From NCBI GenBank assembly GCA_029001845.1, contig JAREWP010000063.1, positions 1-64,000 on the forward strand: DNA of 64,000 bases, written 5' to 3'. The first letter of the stretch is position 1; each line of letters starts with the position of its first letter. Made by a program: the position numbers and the translations under genes. Positions 45,696 through 54,076 of the stretch are shown piece by piece. The notes under the pieces are model-generated. The model saw only the letters and a list, made by a program, of their open reading frames with translations. It had not been told where the DNA came from and ran no database searches. The DNA comes from Candidatus Magnetocorallium paracelense. GTDB taxonomy: Bacteria > Nitrospirota > Thermodesulfovibrionia > Thermodesulfovibrionales > Magnetobacteriaceae.

Positions 45696-48600
45696 ATGGA
45701 ACGTTTTATACTGTTTAATTTGTTGTTTTTATTTTTAATACAGCCTATTACAACAAAAGCCTGGACACTGCCAGATACGGGGCAAACTCAATCTTTTACC
45801 GATACCTTTGGGGAAGATTCTGATTACACTATAAATCCTCCATCATATACTGACAATGGAGATGGAACTACTACGGATAATGTGACCGAATTGATGTGGC
45901 AACAGGAGTTTGACGATTACTATAACTGGTATGAAGCTTCAGGTACGTATGATGATGAGTTTAATCCTGACACAACAGATGTATGTGGAAACCTTTCTCT
46001 TGGCGGCTATACTGACTGGCGTCTGCCGTCAAAGAAGGAGCTTGTCACGATTGTGGATTATGAAGTGAATAGTCCCATGATAGATGAGAGTTATTTTCAA
46101 CTTGTTAATGGAGGACTTTATGACTATTGGACGTCCACTGCCAGCGCGATCAACAACTCTGAAGCGTGGAAACTGAACTTCTACGATTCCGATGGTAGAC
46201 TCTCCGACTACCCTAAGTCATTCAATGGGGCTACGCGGTGCGTGCGAGGCGGACAGTCTTGGTCATTTGATAATTTGGTAATTTCCGGTGCGGGAATAGT
46301 GACAGATAACAATTCCGGCTTAATGTGGCAGCAGGAGGACGACGGGACTGAGAAGGAATGGGAAGAGGCTATAGAGTATTGCGAGGGATTGAGTCTTGCA
46401 GGGTACAGTGACTGGCGGCTGCCTAATATCAAGGAGCTGGAATCTATAACAAATGATGAAGAGTATAATCCATCGATAAATGAGAGTTATTTTCCCAATA
46501 CGCAATCTGACTACTATTGGTCGTCCACTTCCTTTACCGACCTCTTCTACACCTTTCACGCGTGGGGAGTGGACTTCTACGATGGCCACGTCGGCATCTC
46601 CTATAAGTCGAACAGCAACTACGCCCGGTGCGTGCGAGGCGGACTGTCTTGGTTACTTGATATTACGCCGTCCTCATACGACTTTGGCAGTATTGATGCA
46701 GGCAGCAGCTCTAATACGCAAAGTTTTACTATCTCAAACTCCGGCAATGTTAATTTGGCTATAGGTACAATAGAGACAACCGGTACAAATGCCACTGAGT
46801 TTACAAAACAAAATGACAACTGCTCAAATACAACTGTATCAACATCATCAACTTGTACTGTCGATGTAGTGTTTTCACCAACATCTGCCGGGTCAAAAAG
46901 TGCATCACTTGATATCCCCTCAAATGCTCCGGACACCTCAACATTAAACGTAGCATTAACAGGTACCGGTACCACAGCTCAATACACTTTAACAGTATTA
47001 AAATCCGGTGCAGGATCAGGTACCGTAACAAGCTCACCCTCCGGTATAAACTGTGGTGCGGATTGCTCCGAGAGCTATAGCTCCGGGACATCGGTAACTC
47101 TTACAGCTTCACCGGATTCAGGTTCAGCCTTTGACAGTTGGTCAGGAGGCGGATGCAGTGGTACCGGAGATTGCTCGATATCAATCGGATCAAATACAAC
47201 TGTAACGGCAACATTTACCTCATGCTCATACAACCTCTCATCAACAGCGCAATCATTTACATCGTCAGGAGGAGAGGGATCGGTCAATGTAAGTGCAAAC
47301 AGTGGCTGCAGCTGGAGCGCCTCAAGCAATGACAGTTGGATAAGTATTACATCAGGTAGTAGTGGTACAGGGAGCTCAACGGTAAGTTACACAGCCTCTG
47401 AGAATACGAGCACAAGCTCTCGAACAGGTACAATGACAATCGCCGGGCATACATTTACCGTAACACAGGACGGTACGGCCTGTACATATTCAATATCTCC
47501 GACAAGCCGGAGTTTTGATACATCAGGAGGCAAAGGAAGCGTAACGGTGTCTGCATCGAACAGTACCTGCACCTGGGCAGCCTCTACAAACGAGTCCTGG
47601 ATAATCATAACATCGGGCAGCAGCTTGACGGGAAGCGGTGAAGTGAAATATTTCGTAGCGGAAAATACGGATATAAAAATCAGAACAGGGGCAATGGTAA
47701 TAGCTGACAAGACATTTATCGTAACTCAAAACGGTAACTCAGAAGCTTTTGCGCTGAGAGGCTACTGGGACTTTAACGAAGGCGCAGGAACAACTGCCGG
47801 TGACAGTTCGGGAAATGCATACAACGGCACAATCAACGGAGCTGAATGGATGGACAACGGAGCATGCGGATACGGGCTGAAATTTAAGGGAAGCGAGGAT
47901 TCAGTGGAGTTGCCCTACGGTGTGCTGAACGGATTAACGGATACGACATTCAGTGCCTGGGTAAAGACAACCGATAATGTGGGGGCAATCATTTCAGGAG
48001 CAAACAACGATGATTCCAATGAATTTCTGCTTTTTTATGAGACCGATTTTCTGATACCCATTATACAGGGGAATAAATTTTTCAGCACCAGAGGGATCAG
48101 CGACGGCCAGTGGCACTATGTGACCATGATAAAGGACAGTGCATTAAGCACAGTGCACATATATATAGACGGAGTACTGGATAATGCGGAGATTATCAGT
48201 ACGGGAACTCTGGAAATAGAACCCGGCGGGCTCTGGCTCGGAAGGGAGCAGGATTGTGTGGGGGGCTGCTTTGAAACAGACCAGGATTATAAAGGCAGTA
48301 TGGATGAAGTACGCGTATTTAACTACGTATTGAGTGAAGCAGAGATCCTGGCATACATGTCCGAATGTGAACCAACGGGTCATGGCGGAATATACTCACT
48401 TACAGTCGCCAAATCGGGAACAGGAAGCGGAATCATAGAGAGTACGCCTTCAGGGATACATTGCGGAGATGACTGTAAAGAGGGATACGATGAAGGCACG
48501 GAAGTCACATTAACGGCAACAGCCGATTCAGGCTCACTTTTTAGCGGCTGGTCCGGAGGAGAGTGCATCGGAACAACAGGCTGTACCGTAACAATGGACA

Positions 48601-50084
48601 GTGATAAAGAGGTAACCGCGGTATTTGTCGAGGGATCGACAACGGAAACAGTACCTGACAAGGCAATCATAGTGGCGGGTACCTATTCGACGACCGACAG
48701 TCTGTGGGAGTCCACTCAGAAGAATGCGGATAAGGCGTACAAGGCTCTGATATCCCAGGGATATGCAAAGGAAAAGATCACATACCTGACAGCAGGAGAA
48801 ACGGGGATCGATGTAGATAAAAACGGAGTATTTGACGACATCGACGGAAGCGCCACAAAGGAATCCATTAGAGAAGCACTCTTTCAATCCTCATTTGAAG
48901 AGGGCAATATTTTAATTTATTTTGTAGACCACGGAAATGACGGTACCTTTTGGGTAAACGAGAGAGAGGTGCTGTATGCGGCGGAACTGGATACATGGCT
49001 TGATATAATCGAAAAAAGACTGGCCGGAGAGATCATAGTGGTGTATGACGCCTGTATGTCCGGGAGTTTTGTAAATTTCCTTTTACCCATACAGGGAAAG
49101 AGAAGAATCGTAATAACCAGTACTGCCTCTGACGAGTATGCCAATTTTGTAAGTCAGGGAATCGTCTCTTTTTCCTATTACTTCTGGACAGAGATCCAAC
49201 ACAGCGGAGATTTATATGACTCCTTTGTATCAGCCGAAGGTGCTGTGGAGTTTAGTTTCAGTGAACAGCATCCTGAAATCGATGCCAACGGAAACGGAGT
49301 ATCAAACGAAAAGGAAGATATTATAATTGCTGGCGAGTATACAATCGGAATCGGCACGATCCACGGCATAGACGTACCTACAATAGAGAGCATATCGGAT
49401 CCGCAGACATTGTCAGGGGGAATGACCAATGCGACAATCACGGTGGAAGGAGTCAACTCCGCAGGAACCATAGCAGAGGTATGGGCGGTAATCGATCCGC
49501 CGAACTATGAGCCCCCGTCTCCGAGCGAGCCGGTAACCAATCTTCCCACTGTGAGTCTCACAAACAGAGGAGGCGGAACCTACTCATTTACCTACAGCGG
49601 ATATACTGTAACAGGGGATTATGAGATATCCGTATACGCCAAAGACACGGATGAAAACATATCGGAGCCAAAAACAACAACAATAACCCAAACCAGGGGG
49701 AACGAACTCCCGCCGGCCCCGGACATCAATGCTAACGGTTCCGACACTTCCATAACCATGGCTTCGGCAGACACACTCACACTTTCAGCGGCCCTTGATG
49801 CAGGAAGTTACAAAGGACAACAGGCAGAGCACTGGATATACATAGTGAGCCAGAGCGGATCATACTATTATTATTATGACATCTTAACAAGGGCAGGAAG
49901 ATGGTTGCCGGGGACAGAAGTGAGTTACAGCGGTAATTTAACCGGCTTTCCGTCAATGGATATATTAAATATATCAGGGTTGTCTCCCGGTCTGTATCTT
50001 GTTTATTTCAAGGTGGATTTTAATTTGAACGGATACCTTGACGACACATTATATTATGACAGCATAACGATAACAGTGGAATGA
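45696..50084 (+). CDS. giant secreted mosaic protein: DUF1566 x2, ASH, BACON x2, LamG-like, caspase-like domain
   Basis: 1462 residues; signal peptide FILFNLLFLFLIQPITTKA (2-22); AAGGAGAG before ATG. Modules in order: two DUF1566/Lcl domains (about 50-190 and 195-315, each with LMWQQE, a DWRLPS/N-K-EL motif and a final RCVRGG), an ASH domain (about 321-428), an InlB-type repeat (429-508, GSGTVTSSPSGINCG), two BACON domains (509-595, 600-685), a LamG/concanavalin-like domain (687-895, GYWDFNEGAGT), a second InlB-type repeat (899-980), a caspase-like domain (988-1215) with catalytic His in FVDHGNDG (about 1077) and Cys in YDACMSG (about 1116), an Ig-like domain, and a C-terminal beta domain. 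The caspase domain looks active. The DUF1566 ends carry DGR-type variable regions. Likely a surface or secreted protein combining recognition and proteolysis. Confidence 0.9.
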   Translation: MERFILFNLLFLFLIQPITTKAWTLPDTGQTQSFTDTFGEDSDYTINPPSYTDNGDGTTTDNVTELMWQQEFDDYYNWYEASGTYDDEFNPDTTDVCGNLSLGGYTDWRLPSKKELVTIVDYEVNSPMIDESYFQLVNGGLYDYWTSTASAINNSEAWKLNFYDSDGRLSDYPKSFNGATRCVRGGQSWSFDNLVISGAGIVTDNNSGLMWQQEDDGTEKEWEEAIEYCEGLSLAGYSDWRLPNIKELESITNDEEYNPSINESYFPNTQSDYYWSSTSFTDLFYTFHAWGVDFYDGHVGISYKSNSNYARCVRGGLSWLLDITPSSYDFGSIDAGSSSNTQSFTISNSGNVNLAIGTIETTGTNATEFTKQNDNCSNTTVSTSSTCTVDVVFSPTSAGSKSASLDIPSNAPDTSTLNVALTGTGTTAQYTLTVLKSGAGSGTVTSSPSGINCGADCSESYSSGTSVTLTASPDSGSAFDSWSGGGCSGTGDCSISIGSNTTVTATFTSCSYNLSSTAQSFTSSGGEGSVNVSANSGCSWSASSNDSWISITSGSSGTGSSTVSYTASENTSTSSRTGTMTIAGHTFTVTQDGTACTYSISPTSRSFDTSGGKGSVTVSASNSTCTWAASTNESWIIITSGSSLTGSGEVKYFVAENTDIKIRTGAMVIADKTFIVTQNGNSEAFALRGYWDFNEGAGTTAGDSSGNAYNGTINGAEWMDNGACGYGLKFKGSEDSVELPYGVLNGLTDTTFSAWVKTTDNVGAIISGANNDDSNEFLLFYETDFLIPIIQGNKFFSTRGISDGQWHYVTMIKDSALSTVHIYIDGVLDNAEIISTGTLEIEPGGLWLGREQDCVGGCFETDQDYKGSMDEVRVFNYVLSEAEILAYMSECEPTGHGGIYSLTVAKSGTGSGIIESTPSGIHCGDDCKEGYDEGTEVTLTATADSGSLFSGWSGGECIGTTGCTVTMDSDKEVTAVFVEGSTTETVPDKAIIVAGTYSTTDSLWESTQKNADKAYKALISQGYAKEKITYLTAGETGIDVDKNGVFDDIDGSATKESIREALFQSSFEEGNILIYFVDHGNDGTFWVNEREVLYAAELDTWLDIIEKRLAGEIIVVYDACMSGSFVNFLLPIQGKRRIVITSTASDEYANFVSQGIVSFSYYFWTEIQHSGDLYDSFVSAEGAVEFSFSEQHPEIDANGNGVSNEKEDIIIAGEYTIGIGTIHGIDVPTIESISDPQTLSGGMTNATITVEGVNSAGTIAEVWAVIDPPNYEPPSPSEPVTNLPTVSLTNRGGGTYSFTYSGYTVTGDYEISVYAKDTDENISEPKTTTITQTRGNELPPAPDINANGSDTSITMASADTLTLSAALDAGSYKGQQAEHWIYIVSQSGSYYYYYDILTRAGRWLPGTEVSYSGNLTGFPSMDILNISGLSPGLYLVYFKVDFNLNGYLDDTLYYDSITITVE
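46140..46261 (+). other. putative DGR-type variable region 1
   Basis: End of the first DUF1566 domain. A stretch of highly variable codons (46140-46235) lies on a constant frame of YW.ST, AW..NFYD and RCVRGG. It is followed by CGGTGCGTGCGAGGCGGAC, which recurs exactly at the second domain; the identity continues through GTCTTGG with one mismatch. DUF1566/Lcl C-type-lectin-like domains are known diversity-generating retroelement targets. Confidence 0.45.
46530..46651 (+). other. putative DGR-type variable region 2
   Basis: End of the second DUF1566 domain. In 46530-46625, 22 of 32 codons end in C, in a gene otherwise rich in A/T third positions. Codons such as ACC GAC CTC TTC TAC are what adenine-directed mutagenesis of AAC codons in a template would leave. 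The conserved GC-rich block CGGTGCGTGCGAGGCGGAC follows, a candidate initiation-of-mutagenic-homing site. Confidence 0.55.
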
Positions 50085-50089
50085 AGAGA

Positions 50090-50127
50090 TTGACGGGTTT
50101 CTCTTGATTTCAAGAGAAAACCGTCGA
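50090..50127 (+). terminator. hairpin after the mosaic protein gene
   Basis: TTGACGG/CCGTCGA and TTTCTCTTG/CAAGAGAAA stacked stems with loop ATTT, 5 bp after the stop codon. No T-run follows. Confidence 0.6.
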
Positions 50128-50236
50128 TAAACTCCAGAAAAGGATCAAGAGCTTAAACTTTATATTATAGAGCAGAATAGAGAGCTGAAGCCATTGAAAA
50201 AAAGTTGCTGAGTTGAAAAACAATGATACGCTATAG

Positions 50237-50455
50237 ATGCATGGGGATGACTCCATTATACTGCAAGGAGGAGCCAATGATATATTTAAAGTCAAGGAGC
50301 TTTTAGGGCATAAATCTATCTCTATGACAATACGGTATTCACATCATTCAACCGAAAGCTTGCGTCCAAGTATTAATGTTTTGGACAAGTATTACAAAAG
50401 TGTACACTTAAGCAGGCGGGACATTGACAAGAGTGCGGAAACCCTTGTAATATAA
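50237..50455 (+). pseudogene. tyrosine recombinase (integrase) C-terminal relic
   Basis: 72 residues. VKELLGHKSISMTIRYSHHS is the end of the tyrosine recombinase catalytic domain: the LGH motif and the nucleophile Tyr in RYSH are intact. Upstream, the catalytic Arg and the HxxR motif, and the whole N-terminal half, are missing. It ends 5 bp before the tRNA-Arg gene. Such a fragment beside a tRNA is the usual trace of an integrated element. Confidence 0.85.
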
Positions 50456-50460
50456 GGCAC

Positions 50461-50537
50461 GCCCCCTTAGCTCAGTAGGATAGAGCACAGGATTCCTAAT
50501 CCTGGTGTCGCAAGTTCGAATCTTGCAGGGGGCGCCA
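50461..50537 (+). tRNA. tRNA-Arg (anticodon CCT)
   Basis: Acceptor stem GCCCCCT/AGGGGGC, D arm GCTCAGTAGGATAGAGC, anticodon stem CAGGA/TCCTG with loop TTCCTAA (anticodon CCT), T arm GCAAGTTCGAATCTTGC and encoded GCCA end. All four arms pair. Confidence 0.97.
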
Positions 50538-50676
50538 TCAAAAATCATTTAAAATCAAATGATTGCATACCTTTACGGAAGTAAGGTGCAGGCTGACTTT
50601 TCAGTATCACCCCGGTCTCAGGGCTTCTATAGCTATAAGCATGTCAATAGTTAGGGATTTGATTGCAGATATGAAT

Positions 50677-50706
50677 AGAGACGCCCGGCCGGGGCCGGGC
50701 GTCTCT
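50677..50706. terminator. strong GC-rich bidirectional hairpin
   Basis: AGAGACGCCCGGCC/GGCCGGGCGTCTCT, a 14-bp perfect stem around GG. It lies 34 bp beyond the end of the minus-strand relic and downstream of the tRNA, so it may end transcription from both sides. Confidence 0.7.
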
Positions 50707-50739
50707 ATATTTCGGTACTGCCCTGATTAAAACAGCGTA

Positions 50740-51579
50740 CTATCTCATCATGGGACTTACTACAACATTATTATCCTCGTCATATTCGGCTACGATATTG
50801 TCAGCATCAATGACTACGATCAGATATTTCCCCGTAAGTCCCGCCGCCGTAAAGTTGACATTCAGGGTGGTTCCCTGACGTCCCTTTACATTGACACTTT
50901 TCTGAGCCTTGTACACATCATCGGAGCTGTATACGTCATCATTTGAAAAGTATCCTGTCAGTTTCACGGTACCTCTGAAATACTCGGGGCCGTTATTCTT
51001 GACAAGGAAAGTACCTTTTACCTGCAAGTTGTCTCTTCCGACTTTTTGCATTTCAAAGGACTGCCACTCTCCTGTAAGATCGATGCTGCTTGTGATTACT
51101 CCGACGCCTGACAATGGTACGCTGATGGTTGACTCATCGGATACTACATCCAGACTCGCGCTCTTTTCACCTTCCGTGGAAGGTACAAAGACGATCTCTA
51201 CAATACAACTCTGTGCAGGATCAAGAGTCTTCCATGAACAGGTATCGTTTACCATAAGGAATTCAAGACTGTTCATGCCCGATATCGCCAGTCCGCCCAG
51301 TGCATGGCTTATTACGCCTGTATTCTTGATTGTAAAGGTCTGATGGGATGAGTAAAATATGGAATGTGGAAAATCACCATGTCTAAACTTGCCCCTCATC
51401 TGCTTCGACCACCCCCGGTACCCGGTAATAAATGTGGGTAAAGATAAGCCCTTTGAAGGGGGAGAGGAGACTTCAAAGGAATTTCTTTGAAATTCTCTGT
51501 ACCAGGGCAACGTCCTTCGAGGGGTTTTTCTACATAGACTCATTATAGAAAAACACTGACACGCAGGACAGAGAAACAC
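50740..51579 (-). pseudogene. 5'-truncated ASH-CARDB protein
   Basis: From about residue 75 (SSHQTFTIKNTGVISHALGG) the frame holds most of an ASH/choice-of-anchor D domain (to LSGVG, about 160) and then a CARDB-like domain (WQSFEMQKVGRDNLQVKGTF to DEDNNVVVSPMMR). Before that the residues are unrelated, and 51449-51500 is an R3 repeat, so the frame only continues by chance into repeat DNA. There is no signal peptide, and the first ASH strands are missing: a relic of an exported protein like those at 20091 and 45696. The part after about 51345 is not native. Confidence 0.75.
51449..51500. repeat. R3 repeat, short copy
   Basis: CCCTTTGAAGGGGGAGAGGAG and GGAATTTCTTTGAAATTC (first 20 bases given), as in the other R3 copies. 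It sits at the breakpoint of the ASH-CARDB relic. Confidence 0.7.
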
Positions 51580-51705
51580 ATTGCATTAATGACATTATAT
51601 ATAAAAATGTGATAAACTGTTTTTGACAAAGTTTGAATTTCAAGCCGACGAGAAAGATTTTTTGTACACAGGCAGCCCAATTTAGAATATCCCGTAAGGT
51701 GGTTT

Positions 51706-53121
51706 ATGGAACAGGAATCGTTAATTTATAAAAATATACTCGAAAATATGAAGGACGGCGTTATGACAATCGATTTTGACGGTCGTATCATAACCTTTAA
51801 TCCGGCAGCCGAGAAAACCCTTGAAATATCCAGACACGAAATTATAGATAAAAATTATGGCGAAGTTTTCTTTGAATATGAGGAAAACGACGCCTTCAAC
51901 CAGACAATATTCGATGCAATATATGAAGCTTCCATAAATCATAACCAAATCGTCTCATTTAATACCGGCAGGGAGCTTAAAACCCTCTCATTAACAACGA
52001 CTTATCTTCAGACCGATGAAAAGGATATCGGTGTTATAGCGGTCTTCAGCGACATAACAGAACTGATCGAACTCAGAGATGCGCTAAAGGCCATGGAAAA
52101 AATAAAGAAGCTCAATAAGGATCTTGAAGTTCGTAATCGCTTTATCCGCGAAACCTTTGGAAGATATCTTTCCGATGATGTTGTAAACAGTCTGATAGAG
52201 CGTCCCGGCGGCCTTAAAATGGGAGGCGAGACTCAAACCGTTACAATTATGATGACCGACCTCAGGGGGTTTACTTCACTTTCCGAACGCCTTCAACCTC
52301 AGACAGTGGTTGAAATGTTAAATAACTATCTCGCCACTATGACAGAGATTCTTTTAAAGTACAAAGGAACGATAGACGAGTTTATCGGAGACGCCATACT
52401 TGCCGTTTTCGGAGCGCCTGTATACATGGAAGACCATGCAACAAGGGCTGTTGCCTGTGCAGTCGAAATGCAGATCGCCATGAAAGAGGTCAATCAATGG
52501 AATGTTTCGAAGGGATTTCCTGAAATTGAAATGGGAATCGGTATAAATACAGGTAATGTCGTCGTAGGAAACATCGGCTCAAAAAAACGTACAAAATATG
52601 GTGTTGTCGGCAGTTGCGTGAACCTGGCAGGCCGTATCGAATCGTTCACCACAGGCGGTCAGATTCTTATATCCGAGAGGACGAAACAGGAAACCGGAGA
52701 TATATTGAGCATTGAGAATCAAATAGAAGTCGAAATGAAAGGAGTGCGTCATCCGGTTACAATTTATGAAATCAATGGAATTAAAGGCAAACATGATCTT
52801 TCCATCAACTGTTCTGACGACGACTACTGCAAAACGATTAATAACGTTCCCGTACTTTTTCATTTCCTTGACGGTAAGCATGTCGAGACAGAGTGCCATG
52901 AGGGGACGATTATAAAAATGTCCAGAAAAAGCGCAATAATACATACATCGAAAAAAATAGATCTCTATAGTAATATTAAGTTGAGCTTTCAGGAATGCGC
53001 CAATGACGACAAATGCGGTTATATCTACGCCAAAGCGGTAAAAACGGACTCCGATGAGGAAATAATTATTAATATTTTATCCATAGATGCTGAAGCAATC
53101 GAGTTTCTGGGGTTGGAGTAG
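51706..53121 (+). CDS. PAS-class III nucleotide cyclase with PilZ-like C-terminus
   Basis: 471 soluble residues. PAS domain (about 1-118: NILENMKDGVMTIDFDG, GVIAVFSDITELIE), a short coiled coil, then a class III cyclase catalytic domain (about 165-345). Metal-binding Asp are in MMTDLRGFTSL and FIGDAILAVFGAP; the conserved GIGINTGNVVVGNIGS and YGVVGSCVNLAGRIES regions follow. This is the bacterial adenylate cyclase type with substrate-specifying Lys in KRTKYGV. The last 95 residues (LFHFLDGKHVETECHEGTI to FLGLE) resemble a PilZ barrel, but the RxxxR and D/NxSxxG c-di-GMP motifs are degenerate (KMSRKSA), so c-di-GMP binding is doubtful. The ATG follows AAGGTGG. R1 copy 5 begins 13 bp after the stop. 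Confidence 0.9.
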   Translation: MEQESLIYKNILENMKDGVMTIDFDGRIITFNPAAEKTLEISRHEIIDKNYGEVFFEYEENDAFNQTIFDAIYEASINHNQIVSFNTGRELKTLSLTTTYLQTDEKDIGVIAVFSDITELIELRDALKAMEKIKKLNKDLEVRNRFIRETFGRYLSDDVVNSLIERPGGLKMGGETQTVTIMMTDLRGFTSLSERLQPQTVVEMLNNYLATMTEILLKYKGTIDEFIGDAILAVFGAPVYMEDHATRAVACAVEMQIAMKEVNQWNVSKGFPEIEMGIGINTGNVVVGNIGSKKRTKYGVVGSCVNLAGRIESFTTGGQILISERTKQETGDILSIENQIEVEMKGVRHPVTIYEINGIKGKHDLSINCSDDDYCKTINNVPVLFHFLDGKHVETECHEGTIIKMSRKSAIIHTSKKIDLYSNIKLSFQECANDDKCGYIYAKAVKTDSDEEIIINILSIDAEAIEFLGLE

Positions 53122-53133
53122 ATATAATAATTA

Positions 53134-53281
53134 ACTAAAGCATTTAGCTGTCAGCCATCAGCTGTCAGCATTTTGATTACAACAGATTACAGCTTAAATT
53201 AAACTCACCCGTAAGGTGATGCTTATTTTAAGGAATTTCTTTAGCTGAAGGCTGATCGCTGACAGCTGACTGCCTTTTTTA
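53134..53281. repeat. R1 palindromic repeat, copy 5
   Basis: AACTAAAGCATTTAGCTGTC left arm and GACAGCTGACTGCCTTTTTT right arm, just after the cyclase stop. A probable terminator for that gene. Confidence 0.85.
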
Positions 53282-53362
53282 GGATTAAGTGTCTCAAGTG
53301 AACTTCATAAATACTGAAACCTGCGGCTGCATTTTTACTCATCACTCGAAATTACTTCAAAA

Positions 53363-54076
53363 ATGATTCTCCATATTAAAAGATACAACCCGGAAAAAGA
53401 TGAAAACTCTTTTTTCGAAAAATTTGAAATAGCCCCTCAAGAGGGTATGCGAGTACTGGATGCGCTTATACACATTAAAAACACTCGTGACGGCGCTCTT
53501 ACATTCAGACGCTCCTGCGCCCATGGAATTTGTGGTTCCTGCGCCATGAAAATTAACGGAGAGAACAGGCTGGCCTGTCAAACATTGATAGATACGTCGA
53601 AAAAAGAGATTTTCATCGAGCCTCTCCACTCATTTCCCGTAATCAGGGATTTGGTGACTGATATGTCGTTTTTTTTCGAGCTCAATGAACGAATCCTCCC
53701 CTTTTTGATAAATGACGAAACGCCGCCGGAACGTGAACGGTTTCAAAGTCAAGAGGAAGTGGAAGATATATCGGAGTCTATTACATGTATCATGTGCGGT
53801 TCCTGTACGTCGGCATGTCCCTCGCACCGGCACAACAGTAAATTCCCCGGACCGTCGGCCCTGCTGAAATCCTATCGTTTCATCTTCGATTCAAGAGACA
53901 AGGCTTTAAAAGAGAGAATAGGCATTATTAATAGGCCAGACGGTCTTTGGAAGTGCAGAACGATTCTTAACTGCACGGAAACCTGTCCTAAGAATATTCG
54001 AATAAACCACTACATTTCAAAATTAAAAAGATTTATCTGCACAAAACAATTTTCAATATTATCTGCTCTGCAATAA
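53363..54076 (+). CDS. sdhB: succinate dehydrogenase/fumarate reductase iron-sulfur subunit-like
   Basis: 237 residues with the SdhB/FrdB pattern. The plant-type [2Fe-2S] ligands lie in CAHGICGSCAMKINGENRLAC (first and last Cys about residues 53 and 73), followed by a CIMCGSCTSACPS cluster near 142 and CRTILNCTETCPKNIR near 200. These match the [4Fe-4S], [3Fe-4S] and second [4Fe-4S] arrangement. Neither the flavoprotein (sdhA) nor a membrane anchor is beside it, and no ribosome site is seen. Either the operon is split, or this serves another oxidoreductase. Its 3' end overlaps the convergent gene by 18 bp. Confidence 0.88.
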   Translation: MILHIKRYNPEKDENSFFEKFEIAPQEGMRVLDALIHIKNTRDGALTFRRSCAHGICGSCAMKINGENRLACQTLIDTSKKEIFIEPLHSFPVIRDLVTDMSFFFELNERILPFLINDETPPERERFQSQEEVEDISESITCIMCGSCTSACPSHRHNSKFPGPSALLKSYRFIFDSRDKALKERIGIINRPDGLWKCRTILNCTETCPKNIRINHYISKLKRFICTKQFSILSALQ

